Below are positions 1 to 9,655 of a stretch of 64,000 bases of DNA, piece by piece. The stretch is from Isochrysis galbana (Eukaryota; Haptophyta; Isochrysidales; Isochrysidaceae), in assembly GCA_018136815.1 (NCBI GenBank), contig CM030937.1, positions 3,275,820-3,339,819 on the forward strand, written 5' to 3'. The translations under genes were made by a program, and so were the position numbers. The first letter of the stretch is position 1. Each line of letters starts with the position of its first letter. The notes under the pieces are model-generated. The model was not told the DNA's origin. It ran no database searches and saw only the letters and a program-made list of their open reading frames with translations.

Positions 1-131
1 CCTCATTCCGTCGAGGAAGGCCAAGAGTGCGCTGAATCGCATCGCGGACCGAGTCTGGGGGGGCTCAAGAAGCGAAAAAAGGGTTGAACGTTGAACCCAA
101 GAAAAAGGACTACCGACGCTGACAAGGAACC

Positions 132-149
132 AACCTAGTTGGGCTGTAA
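132..149. repeat. 18-bp target-site duplication of the outer LINE-like element
   Basis: AACCTAGTTGGGCTGTAA occurs here and again at 4106-4123, in direct orientation and without a mismatch. The two copies bracket the minus-strand element at 150-4105. The right copy sits three bases outside that element's 5' hairpin, and the left copy abuts its 3' homopolymer run. Confidence 0.85.
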
Positions 150-282
150 AAAAAAAACATCTCAAGATTCTGGGCTACACACCTACCGTCTACAGGACTC
201 GCCACCTCTATTTCCATCGCCCTTATCTTCCCTCCCTCCACCTCCTCCCCTGCCCCCCTTCTTTCCTTTTTCTTCGGTTTCT

Positions 283-297
283 AGGGTCCGACCTCGG
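283..297. repeat. 15-bp target-site duplication of the inner LINE-like element
   Basis: AGGGTCCGACCTCGG is repeated perfectly at 3237-3251. In the outer element this sequence would be continuous 3' UTR, so the two copies mark where the inner element (298-3236) inserted. Confidence 0.88.
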
Positions 298-322
298 CAA
301 CTATCATTAAACTGATAGGGTC

Positions 323-1723
323 ATGGAGCGCGCGCCGCCGCCCTCCCTCGCTGCCGCTGCCCTCGCCGAGATGGACGAAGGCTTGAGTGACACGCCGCTG
401 TCGCCGAAGCGACCGCGTCAGGACGACCCTCCCAGCCAGGTGGGCACAGGAGCTAGCCTGCCACGCCCGCGAACCACCGCGAACGCCACGAACAAGGCCG
501 CCATGCTGGCAGCAGCCAGCATGCAGCACACCCCCTACACAACACACAGCCACACCAGACACACCACACCAGTGGGACGCTTCCAAAGGGAAGGCCTCCG
601 GGCCGGGACCCTACACAGCCGCGGTACCGCCTTCGCGCTCCGGCGCGAGGGGCCGGCCCGGCACCATCTGCAGCAGAACCCCCATGGGGGAATGCCGCAT
701 CAAAACAAGGAGCTGGACAAAGAGCAGACTAGGCCCCCCAGCAAGGGGCACAAGAGCAAAAGGAGAGGCAACACAGGAGGGGTACTCTCCAGCGCCGCCG
801 AAGGCCAAGCAGACGAGCGCGCCCCAGGCGCGCGATTGACGCAAGCGGCACAGGCCCAGGAGGCCTACCTCAACAACCACCACCTTGAGAGAGGGCCACC
901 ACAAAGCACAAGCCACACATATCCCTCGGAAGGGGGCGACCACACAATGGCAACATTGGGCCATATGGACGCTAGGGATACGAGAACATACGCGAGGCTA
1001 ACCCCGCCCCCCGCCCCGGTCACACAGGTGGCCCTACTCGACGAAGACCTAGAGCCAGAGCCCGAGGAGGAAGCCGAATTTCCAGACTCCCACAAGATCA
1101 TAATCACTTTTACGGCGTACGAGAAGGGACATAAGGCCAAGGACGAAGAGGTCCTAGGCGCGATCGTCGCACACCTCAACAAGTTGGAGGGCGTAGACCT
1201 CGAGCCCGAATTCTTGTCTAAGAGCGCCTCCGGCCCTTGGGAGATTCTCGTCACGGCGGACTGCGCCAATCAATTCCGCGAAGAATTCAAGGACGTGGCG
1301 GACTTTCGCAAGGCAGGTATCCCCTGCCCGATCGCGATCAAGTATCAAACTCTAGACGAGAAATTCAAAGAGATCCCGCGGGCCTCCAACAAGGCACTGG
1401 CGAGCGCGTTCAAAGACGCCTCAGCGCACCTAGTAGTGCGGAACTACAGGTTCGAGATGAAGAGCTTCATAACGATCAGCTCGCTCGCCAAAGCGGTCGA
1501 GAACCAAGGCTTCTTTTTTCTCCAAGGCAACCAAGAGCGCACCAAGATTCTCACCAAAGAGGGGATCCTCGTAACGCAAGGTAAGAAAGAAGTCTACCAC
1601 CTGTACGTCGCCCCAAAACACGGGACGTTCGCCTCCTTCGACTTCCCGCGCAAAATCATGCTCACCGTCAACGGGGCTCCCTTCCCCATCGAATACTCCG
1701 TCCGCAATGCGCAGAATACCTAA
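323..1723 (+). CDS. LINE ORF1-like protein, 466 aa
   Basis: The ATG at 323 lies just after the 5' hairpin. The first 220 residues are Pro-, Arg- and Thr-rich low complexity, followed by an acidic patch near residues 245-255 (EPEPEEEAE). A compact domain follows at about residues 255-360, with the pattern LEGVDLEPEF, then GPWEI, then DCANQF. The same pattern recurs in the ORF at 24790-25515 (LEGVDPEPHF, GPWHI, DCAQQF), so this is a conserved ORF1 domain and probably the RNA-binding part (inference). The frame stops at 1721 in an A-rich run, while the next frame, leading into the ORF2 tail, is open across that stop. The two may once have been one polyprotein, or may be joined by frameshifting. 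The first 150 residues are nearly the same as those of the ORF at 3412-4080. Confidence 0.7.
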   Translation: MERAPPPSLAAAALAEMDEGLSDTPLSPKRPRQDDPPSQVGTGASLPRPRTTANATNKAAMLAAASMQHTPYTTHSHTRHTTPVGRFQREGLRAGTLHSRGTAFALRREGPARHHLQQNPHGGMPHQNKELDKEQTRPPSKGHKSKRRGNTGGVLSSAAEGQADERAPGARLTQAAQAQEAYLNNHHLERGPPQSTSHTYPSEGGDHTMATLGHMDARDTRTYARLTPPPAPVTQVALLDEDLEPEPEEEAEFPDSHKIIITFTAYEKGHKAKDEEVLGAIVAHLNKLEGVDLEPEFLSKSASGPWEILVTADCANQFREEFKDVADFRKAGIPCPIAIKYQTLDEKFKEIPRASNKALASAFKDASAHLVVRNYRFEMKSFITISSLAKAVENQGFFFLQGNQERTKILTKEGILVTQGKKEVYHLYVAPKHGTFASFDFPRKIMLTVNGAPFPIEYSVRNAQNT

Positions 1724-1821
1724 AAAATAACGATACATACATTCACGTCCAAGGAGACTATATCCCAAGGGAAAAATTCCTAGAGTCGTGGGACACAATA
1801 GTAACACACGCCAAAACTATA

Positions 1822-2913
1822 GTGGCGACGCCGCAAAACACGGACAATGATAAAAACAAGAAGGCCCGTCGAAACGCCGGAAAACAAGCCGACCTGGAAG
1901 AACCGCCTCCCGAGATACGCATAACACAAGACGGGGAATACTACGCGAGAATCAAGGATACATGGTACGACATGGAACTCTCATACCTAGGCACACCAAT
2001 AATCGGGGAAAAAACGAGGGACACTCCCTCGAATCTAGACACATCCCCCCAGGCACAATGGGGTGAGGGATACAAATCCAACAAAAGAATCGAATACCCG
2101 CTAGCAGATGAGTACTCCTTAGACGGAGAAACGCCGCTAGACGAAACGGGAGTCGAACATATAACAAGAGCTCTACAGCAAACGGGCCACAAAAGCAAAC
2201 TCCTAGCCGGACCAAGTAAATGGGAGGAGAAACTACACCTGCCCAAAAACACATGGGCACACCTAGCCAAACTCTACACGTCACCGATGGTGACGGCACG
2301 CGATATGCACCTACACTATAAACACATTGCGCACAGACGGGTGGGTACATACAACCGTTTTCCCGGTAGAGACAGCACATGCCGCATCTGTGGAGAGGCG
2401 GACGAAGCCTCGACGCACCTAGGCGAGTGCCAAGGCATAACCAGTGTCCTGGACGCGATCAACGAAATTGCACAATTCTCACCTAAAGCGGGTAGAAACA
2501 GAGAGGAAACTATAATCGACAATCTGTTTATTTTCCCGAATGGAGACGCCCCGAAAGCGATATACACTCTGTATCTAGTAGCATGGAGGTATATCATTAC
2601 TGATTTTTATAGAGTACACTACGACGGAGTGGCATTCTCAGAAGAATCAATACTGATAAGAACAATAGAACGATACACCACGCTAAGTAAAGCTCTACTC
2701 TTCGCAAACGAGACCGACGCGGCAAGAACCGCCCAAGCGGGCATGGGTAGACAACCCAAAAAACGGATAGACATAAGCGACTTGAGGCCCGTTTTCAGTA
2801 TGAACGACAACGGCGGGCTCAAACCCAGCAAGGAACTAGTAAATCTAGCCACAAAGCTGAGGATAGCACACGCTGTCGAGGAACCCAAGGAGCAACAAAA
2901 CAAAGACGAATAA
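1822..2913 (+). CDS. C-terminal tail of LINE ORF2 (zinc-knuckle region), no reverse transcriptase
   Basis: The frame from the GTG at 1822 gives 363 codons and is open further upstream, past the ORF1 stop at 1721, so the true start is uncertain. Around residues 160-205 it shows the layout typical of the region after the reverse transcriptase in plant and algal LINEs: a basic stretch (HLHYKHIAHRR), then CRIC, then H and C eight and twelve residues on (C-x2-C-x8-H-x3-C). The last 75 residues, containing AGMGRQPKKRID, are also found in the minus-strand ORFs at 3412-4080 and 59795-60016. The polymerase and endonuclease are absent. The part may still bind template RNA, but that is inference. Confidence 0.62.
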   Translation: MATPQNTDNDKNKKARRNAGKQADLEEPPPEIRITQDGEYYARIKDTWYDMELSYLGTPIIGEKTRDTPSNLDTSPQAQWGEGYKSNKRIEYPLADEYSLDGETPLDETGVEHITRALQQTGHKSKLLAGPSKWEEKLHLPKNTWAHLAKLYTSPMVTARDMHLHYKHIAHRRVGTYNRFPGRDSTCRICGEADEASTHLGECQGITSVLDAINEIAQFSPKAGRNREETIIDNLFIFPNGDAPKAIYTLYLVAWRYIITDFYRVHYDGVAFSEESILIRTIERYTTLSKALLFANETDAARTAQAGMGRQPKKRIDISDLRPVFSMNDNGGLKPSKELVNLATKLRIAHAVEEPKEQQNKDE

Positions 2914-3411
2914 GCCAACAAAACGTAGAACAAGGTCAACATCAGAGACGCAGCCGACCCGGCGCCACTGTCACAATAGGCGCGAGCGAAGGCAGACGCG
3001 AACGCCAAAAGAGAAGACGCAACAGGCCTGCCCGGCCCCCGCACTCTGAACCAGGCCTTAGGTAGCGCACCAAGGCCGGACCCCGGAAACCGAAGAAAAC
3101 GGAAAGAAGGGGGGCAGGGGAAGAGGTGGAGGGAGGGAAGTAAGGGCGATGCAAGTAGAGAAGGGAGACCAGTCCCAGTCAGTAGTAGGTGTGTAGCCCA
3201 GAATCTTCAGATGTGTGTGTGTGTGTGTGTGTTTTTAGGGTCCGACCTCGGTGCACTACCTGAGGTCTGGTTTGGAGTGTGGGGTCCGGGCAGGCCTTTT
3301 GGTCTTTTTTCTCTCTTGTGTCACTTCCTCTCGGCCGTGATTCGGTGGTTGGGTCTCGTCTAGCACGCATTGCTGCTGGCGGCGCCCTTCTTTACTGGTT
3401 GTATCGGTGTT

Positions 3412-4080
3412 TTATTCGTCCCCTCTGCCTCGTTCTTCTGTCTCCTGTACAGCGTGCGCGATCCCCAGCTTGGTGGCTAGCTCGGCTAGCTCCTCGCTGG
3501 GTTTGAGCCCACCTCTGTCGCTTATGTGAAATACTGGTCTTAGGTCGCCTACATCTATCCTTTTCTTGGGTTGTCTTCCCATGCCCGCTTGGGCCGTTCG
3601 CGCTGAGTCGGTTTCATATGCGAATAATAGTGCTTTACACAGGGTGCTGCCCTTGGCCCCCATCCCGGGGGTCCACATCTGATCCATGTTGGGCCCCATG
3701 TTTTGGTACGTCATGCCCCCCTTGGGGTTCTGTGTGTATTGGTGCCGGGCCGGCACCTCGCGCCGGAGCGCGAGGGCGGTACCGCGGCTGTGTAGGGTCC
3801 AGGCCCGGAGGCCTTCCCTAATGGAGCGTCCCACTGGGGTGGTGTGTCTGGTGTGGCTGTGGGATGTGGATTGTGTGTGCTGCATGCTGTCAACCAGCAT
3901 GCAGGTCGTGCTCTCTCTGTTCTCGGTGCTGCGCGGGCGTGGCCCGCTGGCTCCTGTGCCCACCTGGCTGGGGGGGTCGTCCTGGCGCGGTCGCTTCGGC
4001 GACAGCGGCGTGTCCATGAAAGCTTCGTCCATCGCGGCGAGGGCCGCGGCAGCGAGGGCGGGAGGCGGCGCGCGCTCCAT
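3412..4080 (-). CDS. Fused ORF1 N-terminus / ORF2 C-terminus protein, 222 aa
   Basis: The ATG at 4080 follows the element's hairpin. Residues 1 to about 145 match the start of the 466-aa ORF1 at 323. The remaining residues, from KALLF, match the last 75 residues of the ORF2 tail at 1822-2913. The join is in frame and lies in similar sequence (GSTLCKALLF here, YTTLSKALLF in the longer copy), so a single internal deletion removed everything between. The frame is uninterrupted and ends close to the ORF2 stop. Whether the fusion is translated or only a remnant is unknown. It lacks the LEGVD/DCA domain and the zinc knuckle. Confidence 0.65.
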   Translation of the reverse strand: MERAPPPALAAAALAAMDEAFMDTPLSPKRPRQDDPPSQVGTGASGPRPRSTENRESTTCMLVDSMQHTQSTSHSHTRHTTPVGRSIREGLRAWTLHSRGTALALRREVPARHQYTQNPKGGMTYQNMGPNMDQMWTPGMGAKGSTLCKALLFAYETDSARTAQAGMGRQPKKRIDVGDLRPVFHISDRGGLKPSEELAELATKLGIAHAVQETEERGRGDE

Positions 4081-4123
4081 GACCCTATCAGTTTACTGAT
4101 AGTTGAACCTAGTTGGGCTGTAA

Positions 4124-4828
4124 GTACTGATATACGCATACTGATGCATTAGTATTAGTATTAGCTCCCTAGGAGCTAATATACTGATGTTAGTGCCTAG
4201 GCTGCCAGTTCAAAAATAAAAACGAAAACAAAACTCCGAATAAACGAATAAACTCCGGAGCGGGAACGAGCCCCCGCGAACAAGCGCAGAGGCGCGCCCG
4301 CCCGCTCCCTCCCCCTCCCCCCCCATCTCTCCTGCGAGCTGCCCACCACCCGCCACCTTGGTCCTCTTTATGGGCCGACAAGACTCGACTACGCTCCTCA
4401 AATCTGAGGATTTCGGAGTCAACGCGTACTACATGTGGCTAAGTAACTAAGTAAGGCTCACCGAAAAGCAGCGTAAGCATCACACTAGACACTAGCCGCC
4501 GCATCGTTCGCATTCCAGTGTCCCCACCTCCTTCGCAGGGCATTCCTTCTGCGGTGCTCAGGGTCGTTGCTCCTTGCGCTAGCTCGTCGCTTCTTGGAAC
4601 GTAAAAGCAACCTGGGTGCATGCATCTGCACCTGCGCCGTACCTCTTCCCACTTCCAGGCCATAGGCCGCCCACGACAGTTCATATGTCCCAATGGGTGG
4701 TGGGTGGCGCAAGCCCTCGCACAAGCGGGTGTCCAAGCACCCCCTGGCTTCGCCTACCTCGGGCATTCGATACGCTCGGGTGCCTCCTCAGCTGTCAGCT
4801 GCAGAAGCCATTAATTAAGGTGCCACTT
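4124..4828. other. Intergenic, no gene seen
   Basis: No convincing coding sequence. It contains short AT-rich repeats (TTAGTATTAG around 4149-4165) and an 8-bp inverted repeat, TTAGCTCC and GGAGCTAA, near 4166-4184. The rest is GC-rich without recognised similarity to the other repeats in the window. Confidence 0.4.
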
Positions 4829-4975
4829 CCCCGGAACCGGCTCTCCACTAAAGAGGGAACTGAGGAAGGGGGAGGGGGTTGTTAGGGGTTAAGGTTGGGT
4901 AGAAGGGAGGTCCACAAGCACACTGCCTCACGCCGCACGAGTAGCGGTGATTTTTAAGAAGATTTTTTTTAAATT
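4829..4975 (+). repeat. Dispersed repeat, copy 1
   Basis: This stretch is strongly similar to 61417-61556. Shared blocks include CCCCGGAACC, AAAGAGGG, GGGTTAGG-like runs, CTGCCTCACGCCGCAC, AGTAGCGG and a T-rich end (AGAAGATTTTTTT). Both copies end in the T-run, as the LINE-like copies do, so this may be the 3' end of another retroelement. It has no ORF. Confidence 0.6.
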
Positions 4976-5215
4976 AAGATGCCTCGCATTAGTAATGCAT
5001 TAATTAGAGGTTAGAGGCGATTGGATAGGCGGTTGGGCACTAGGCACTTCCACGCGTGCTAAACACTACATCGACCCTACCATCGGTCCAACCCCAGGAG
5101 CGTACTCCCTTCTTGGTTGGCTCCTGGACCACTTCTACGAAGTCGAAGTCCACGACGTTTGACAACGTCGTCTCCTCGTCTCTTCCTCTCTCCTCCGCTT
5201 TGCGGCAGGGTGTGG

Positions 5216-8200
5216 ATGGCATTTCACCCACTCGAACACGAGGCTACCTTTCTAAGTATGAATAGAAGGAAAGAGGGACAGAGCGAGCGAGCGCGGGAAG
5301 CAATGAGGGGCTCGCGGGCCGAGCGGCGGCTGGAGACTCCGTACGTCTGGGGCTCGAATGAGCACTCGTCGCTCTGCGTGCCAGTGAGTGAGCCTGTGCA
5401 TATCCCCACCCGCCTGCTCGCCCTTCGCTCCAACTTCATCCGCGCGATTGCAGTCCACTCCCACTTCAGTGTCGCCTCGAGTGCGAGCGATGAGCTCATC
5501 GTGTGGGGTGCCCCCAACGGCCAGCCCATGCGGATCGCGGGGCCCGAATCCATCTCGGCGCTTGGATGCACCCGTACCGGGTTGCTCGCGCTCACATACG
5601 GCGGCGAAGTCTACTCGTGGGACAAGGCAGTCGGCGAGTATGCCGGTGGCAGAGGTGGTGGCCTCTCGGCGCGGCAGCTGCACTTCCGAGTGGATATTGT
5701 GCGCATCGCCTGCGGCGAAGCGCACTCCGTAGCGCTGGATGAGAATGGTACCGCGTATTCGTGGGGCCGCGGCACGGAAGGTTCGTTGCGATGCAGCCCC
5801 TTACCGTAGCCCACGAGTATGGATGGGACAAGCTGCCTTGCGCATGGCCCCCAGTTCGTGCCATGAAAATGAGGCCGCTGGAAACGCTCTCAACCAATCC
5901 CGATCGCACACTATGCTCCCTCCCCTGGGCAGGCCAACTCGGTATTCCGTCCCCCCCAGAGCACGCCAGCCAACCCGTCCGCTTAGCGTCCCATTGCAAA
6001 GACCCTCTCCAAGTTGTCAGCTGCGGTCGGGCTCACACAATTTTCCTGAGTGTGGCCGGCGTGCTGCGCGGCTGCGGCGCTCGTCGCTGCCTGTGTGGAC
6101 CGGCGGCTCTAGCGTCCATGGGGCAATCTACAAGCGGACCGTACACTACCGATGGAACCGCAGACTTTCAATACATCCCCGCTGACCTCCGTGGCGGCGG
6201 TGGCGGAGCAATCGACGTCGTGCGAGCGGTGGCATGTGGAGGAGATCACACACTCGTCGTCACGCCGGAGGGTCAGCTCTTCTCGTTCGGAGAGGGGGGG
6301 AGTGGACAACTGGGAAGGCCTGCCGGAGGGTCTTCCGCTGGAAGAGCGCTGCGAGTCGGCGGACCTCTCGTCTCTAGGAATGTTATCGCGGTGTGGTGTT
6401 CGGTACGCCGCCTTCGATGGGGTGGGGTGATGCCCATGGTGTTGTGAGATGGCTGAGCGTGGCATCGAATCAATGCCTGCCTCACTCGACCAGTCGGGAA
6501 CACCCGATCGCCAACCCCAATCACTTCCACCGCCCCGCACCCCCGATCTGTCCAATCCGTCACGAGCCATCATCTGGCTGTTGTTTGTCTGCGACATTCC
6601 GCCCACCGCACCAAGCGCGATCTTCACCTGCACCTCTTAGCGAGATCTTTGTTCGACGGGGCCCATGCCAACCCATTTAGTCCTTCTTCCCACCCTCGGC
6701 TGCAGACCGCTGACACGTCGTTCGCAGCCACCGACGATGGGTGCTTCTTCGCTTGGGGGAATACGCTCGGCTTGGTTGAAGACACCTGCGCGCCACGAGC
6801 GTCGCCTTCCACCATGGGCGCTACGGGCGGATCATCCGGCGCCAACTCCACGATCTCACCCATGGCCCCGTCGGCCTCGCATTCTCTCGCTTTGACCTCG
6901 TTTGCTGAGGTCCACGCTCTCCATGGACTAGACGTCGCCGATGTACGTGCCTCAGCCACCCATGTCTTGGTGTTGAGCTCCGGTGGTGACGTCTGGGGCT
7001 GGGGTGCGTATCCAGAAGCCCTGGCATTGCTGCGCACCGAACCATTACCGGCGCCAACTGCGCATCCATTCTTCTTCGGTCAGCGAAGAGTGACGCGCAT
7101 TGCCTGCGGCGACGGGCCACACACGCTCGCCCTGCTGGCGCCCAACGACACTGGGGGAGGTGGAGGCGTGGGGGGCGTACTTGCATGGGGTCGCAATACC
7201 AGGGGAGAGCTCGGCCATGCTGCCTCTGGCGTGGGAATACCTCGACTCATTGAAGGTGGGGCGCTAGCCGAGCTCACCTCACCGATCGTGGACGTTGCAG
7301 CTGGCGGGCACTTCTCCTTGGTGTGTGGCAGGGGTGCGGACGAATTGTATGGGTGGGGCGACGGGCGGCAGGGCCAACTAGGCTTGTCCCCCCCTGCCGG
7401 CGATGGCATCGCGTGGGAGCCATTGAAGCTACCTCACCTATGTGGGTCGGGAGTTGCAGGTGAGGCATCTTTCAGAAGCCCGTCCACACGCCAGTCAGCC
7501 CCATGAGTCCTTGTGCGAACCGTGTCTTCAGCGTGCGATCAAGTGACTTTGTCGCCTCAGCATCAACGCTTGTTTCACCATCCAGATCGTGACGCCCTTA
7601 TCGTCCGCTTGTTGCCACGCATAGTCCCTATGCTCCTCCAGCTTCGCGCGGGATCTGTCGGCGCCGCTGCCATCGTTTCAGCGCCCCGTCAACAAGGCAA
7701 GAGCGGGACCGTTTGGACTTGGGGCGACGGTTCCCTGGGCTCTCATCCGTCACCGATCACAGGAGGCAGTCTCAAGGATGCCTTCGTGCACGAGGTGTCT
7801 TGTGGCAACCGTTGCTTTGCTGCCATCGATGAGTCTGGCCATGTGCATGTCTGGGGAGCCCTGAGCGTGGGCTCCGGGCGATCATTGCGTCGCGGTGGCT
7901 TCGCTGGCTCATGCCCGCGCCCCATTTCGGCAGCACCTCTCTCACTTTCCACGTCGGCAGCCCCACTCTCACGCCCCTCGTCCGCGGCACCGCCACTTGC
8001 CCTATCTCATCCTATGCGGCTAGCTCTCAATGTGTTGTCGCCGGGCAGCTCGGCTGCACTCACAGCCGCTCAAGGATCCAGGGAGGTGGGTGGTCAACTC
8101 TCTCAGTCGAATTCGTCGTGTGCATCTCTTCGAATCAGTCATGGCACGAACGATAGCGACCTATTCGCAATTCGCCTATGCTGGAGTGGCCGTCGCTTGT

Positions 8201-8796
8201 TGGTGGTTGCAAGGTCAAAGGATTTTGGCTCCACTTCGCTCCACGAAATGGGTGGCGAGGCCAGTGATAAAGCTTGCGGCAGCCACCTGCTTGAATGGCA
8301 CGAAGGCCATGTCGCAATTATTGGCGGCGGGCGGCTGCGCGATCTAAGTGCAAGTGCTGATGCTGTTGTGGCCATAACCTCCTCGGGCGCTCTTGTCCAG
8401 TTCAATCTTTCACAAGCCAGTTCCGCGCCCACGACCTTACCCCTCCCTTCTGGTGCCGAGGTTGCACTACTCTCGGGTGCACGCGCCCACTTTGCTGCTC
8501 TTGTGGCCGAGGACGAAAGTCTCTTGACTGCCACGCGCCAACGTAGCTGTGAAGCGTGCGGCGTCTCGGACGCGGTCACAAGCAGCCACCACTTAAAGAG
8601 GCATGGCGCATCTCCCGACCTCTACCACCGGGCACGAGGAGAAGGCGGGCGAAATGGGTGTGGCCCTTCTGGGAAGAATGCCGCTTCATGCGTTGGAAAC
8701 CATGGGGACCTCCCGTGCTGGCTGCGGCCAGTTTCGGATGCGAGTTCTCCAGTCTCACGGAAATCAGCTGGAAGGGGAAGGGTTAGTGGCTATTAG
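5216..8796 (+). CDS. RCC1-repeat (beta-propeller) protein, several exons
   Basis: The first in-frame ATG is at 5216, with 5258 as an alternative. Exon 1 ends at 5780 and joins 5933 to restore the classic RCC1 string GRGTEGQLG. Exon 2 continues to about 6375. A third coding block runs from about 6700 to 7459, and the last from 7532 to 8796. RCC1 signatures recur: ACGEAHSVALDENGTAYSWG, SCGRAHT, ACGGDHTLVVTPEGQLFSFG, DDGCFFAWG, YGWGDGRQGQLG and SCGNRCFAAIDESGHVHVWG. RCC1 propellers act as GEFs or as protein/chromatin-binding scaffolds; nothing here tells which. The exon 2/3 junction (about 6375-6700) is unresolved. The C-terminus has a Cys/His cluster (CEACG, then HH, then H) that I cannot assign. 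Confidence 0.75.
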
Positions 8797-9039
8797 TGGC
8801 TACGACCGGTGAACTATAAAGCAAATCCGCAACCCGAGGTACGGTCACTTTCGTTATGTCCGTGGGTATTTGTGCGTTCCATGTGTGCGCTTGATAAATG
8901 ACTAATGTGGCATGGCCAAGTTGTATGTGACGTCACCCTCAAGAAATATCACTGGCGCGCGCGCGATGGCGAGCCCCGTTCACTCATGCTAATACACACG
9001 CCCGAGCGCAGGCGCTGCTCGCACGACTCGCCCTTCCCA
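8797..9039. other. Intergenic after the RCC1 gene
   Basis: I see no gene or recognised repeat in this short stretch; the LINE-like copy begins just after it. Confidence 0.4.
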
Positions 9040-9087
9040 CTGCTGGGCCTCCCTGTTCGGGACCCCCCAGCCAGCTCCTGTCGACCG

Positions 9088-9468
9088 AGAGGCTGCAACC
9101 TCAGGTTTGGTTGTTTTTTTCACAAATGCCCCCGTGAATAGGATATAAAAAAATTCAAGACCCCCCCCTCCCCCCTCCCCCCCCCTCCGTACCCCGCCCC
9201 CCCCCCCCTGTTTCTTTGCCTCTCCTCTCGCGCCCATGCCCCTCCTCCGTCCAGTGGACAGTGCATCGGAGCTCGAGGCGGAGTGCGCACTTGCGCTCGC
9301 GCGCATGCACCAGGGCCCCTGGTGTCCACTGAGCGCCATGGGATGCCTGCACATGCGCACACCTACCGCCATCCTGGCAGAAACCCAGCGCTGCTGCTAG
9401 AATTGTATAAGGTGTAGAAAAAGGCAATGCGGGGGGCTAAAAAAAGGGAACCTCAAGTTGGACCCTCT
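9088..9468. mobile_element. Foldback-type insertion with terminal inverted repeats, 381 bp
   Basis: The left end reads AGAGGCTGCAACCTCAGGTT and the reverse complement of the right end AGAGGGTCCAACTTGAGGTT, which match at most positions. The uninterrupted LINE-like copies read straight through (GTCGACCGGCAGGGG), giving a clean empty site. The flanks suggest a 2-bp CG duplication. No ORF; the interior contains C-rich runs. Superfamily not recognised. Confidence 0.55.
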
Positions 9469-9655
9469 CGGCAGGGGCGCGGAGCGCCAGCGAGGGAGAG
9501 ACAGGAGGGGCCAGGGCCATGCCCCAGCCTCACCTGCCCCCTGAGCTGTGCTCCCAGGCCCCTACAGGCCACCTGGGGACCTGAAGAGGGGCCGCAAGCG
9601 CGCGCCATGGGCCCCCGCCGCAGGGAAGAGAGGAGGGCAAAAGGGAAGAGGGAGG

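Larger units (their letters stand above)
298..3236 (+). mobile_element. Inner non-autonomous LINE-like element, 2.9 kb, apparently full length
   Basis: The element is bounded by a perfect 15-bp duplication. It begins with a hairpin (301-318, CTATCATTAAACTGATAG) five bases before the ATG of ORF1. It carries an ORF1-type gene and a gene for only the C-terminal tail of a LINE ORF2, including the zinc-knuckle region. The 3' UTR ends in CCCAGAATCTTCAG followed by a GT microsatellite and five Ts. No endonuclease or reverse transcriptase is present. It resembles an internally deleted derivative that keeps both ends of the parent. Confidence 0.82.
150..4105 (-). mobile_element. Outer non-autonomous LINE-like element (about 1 kb), split by a nested insertion
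   Basis: Read on the minus strand, the element starts with the hairpin CTATCAGTAAACTGATAG (4085-4102), followed by the ATG of a 222-codon ORF (4080-3412). It then runs through a 3' UTR and ends near 150 in GTGTAGCCCAGAATCTTGAG plus a T-run. It is flanked by an 18-bp duplication (132-149, 4106-4123). A second element (298-3236, plus strand) is inserted in its 3' UTR. Removing that insertion leaves roughly 1 kb, too short for endonuclease and reverse transcriptase, so mobilisation would need a helper. The boundaries are read directly; the LINE assignment rests on the ORF2-type tail and the duplications. Confidence 0.8.
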
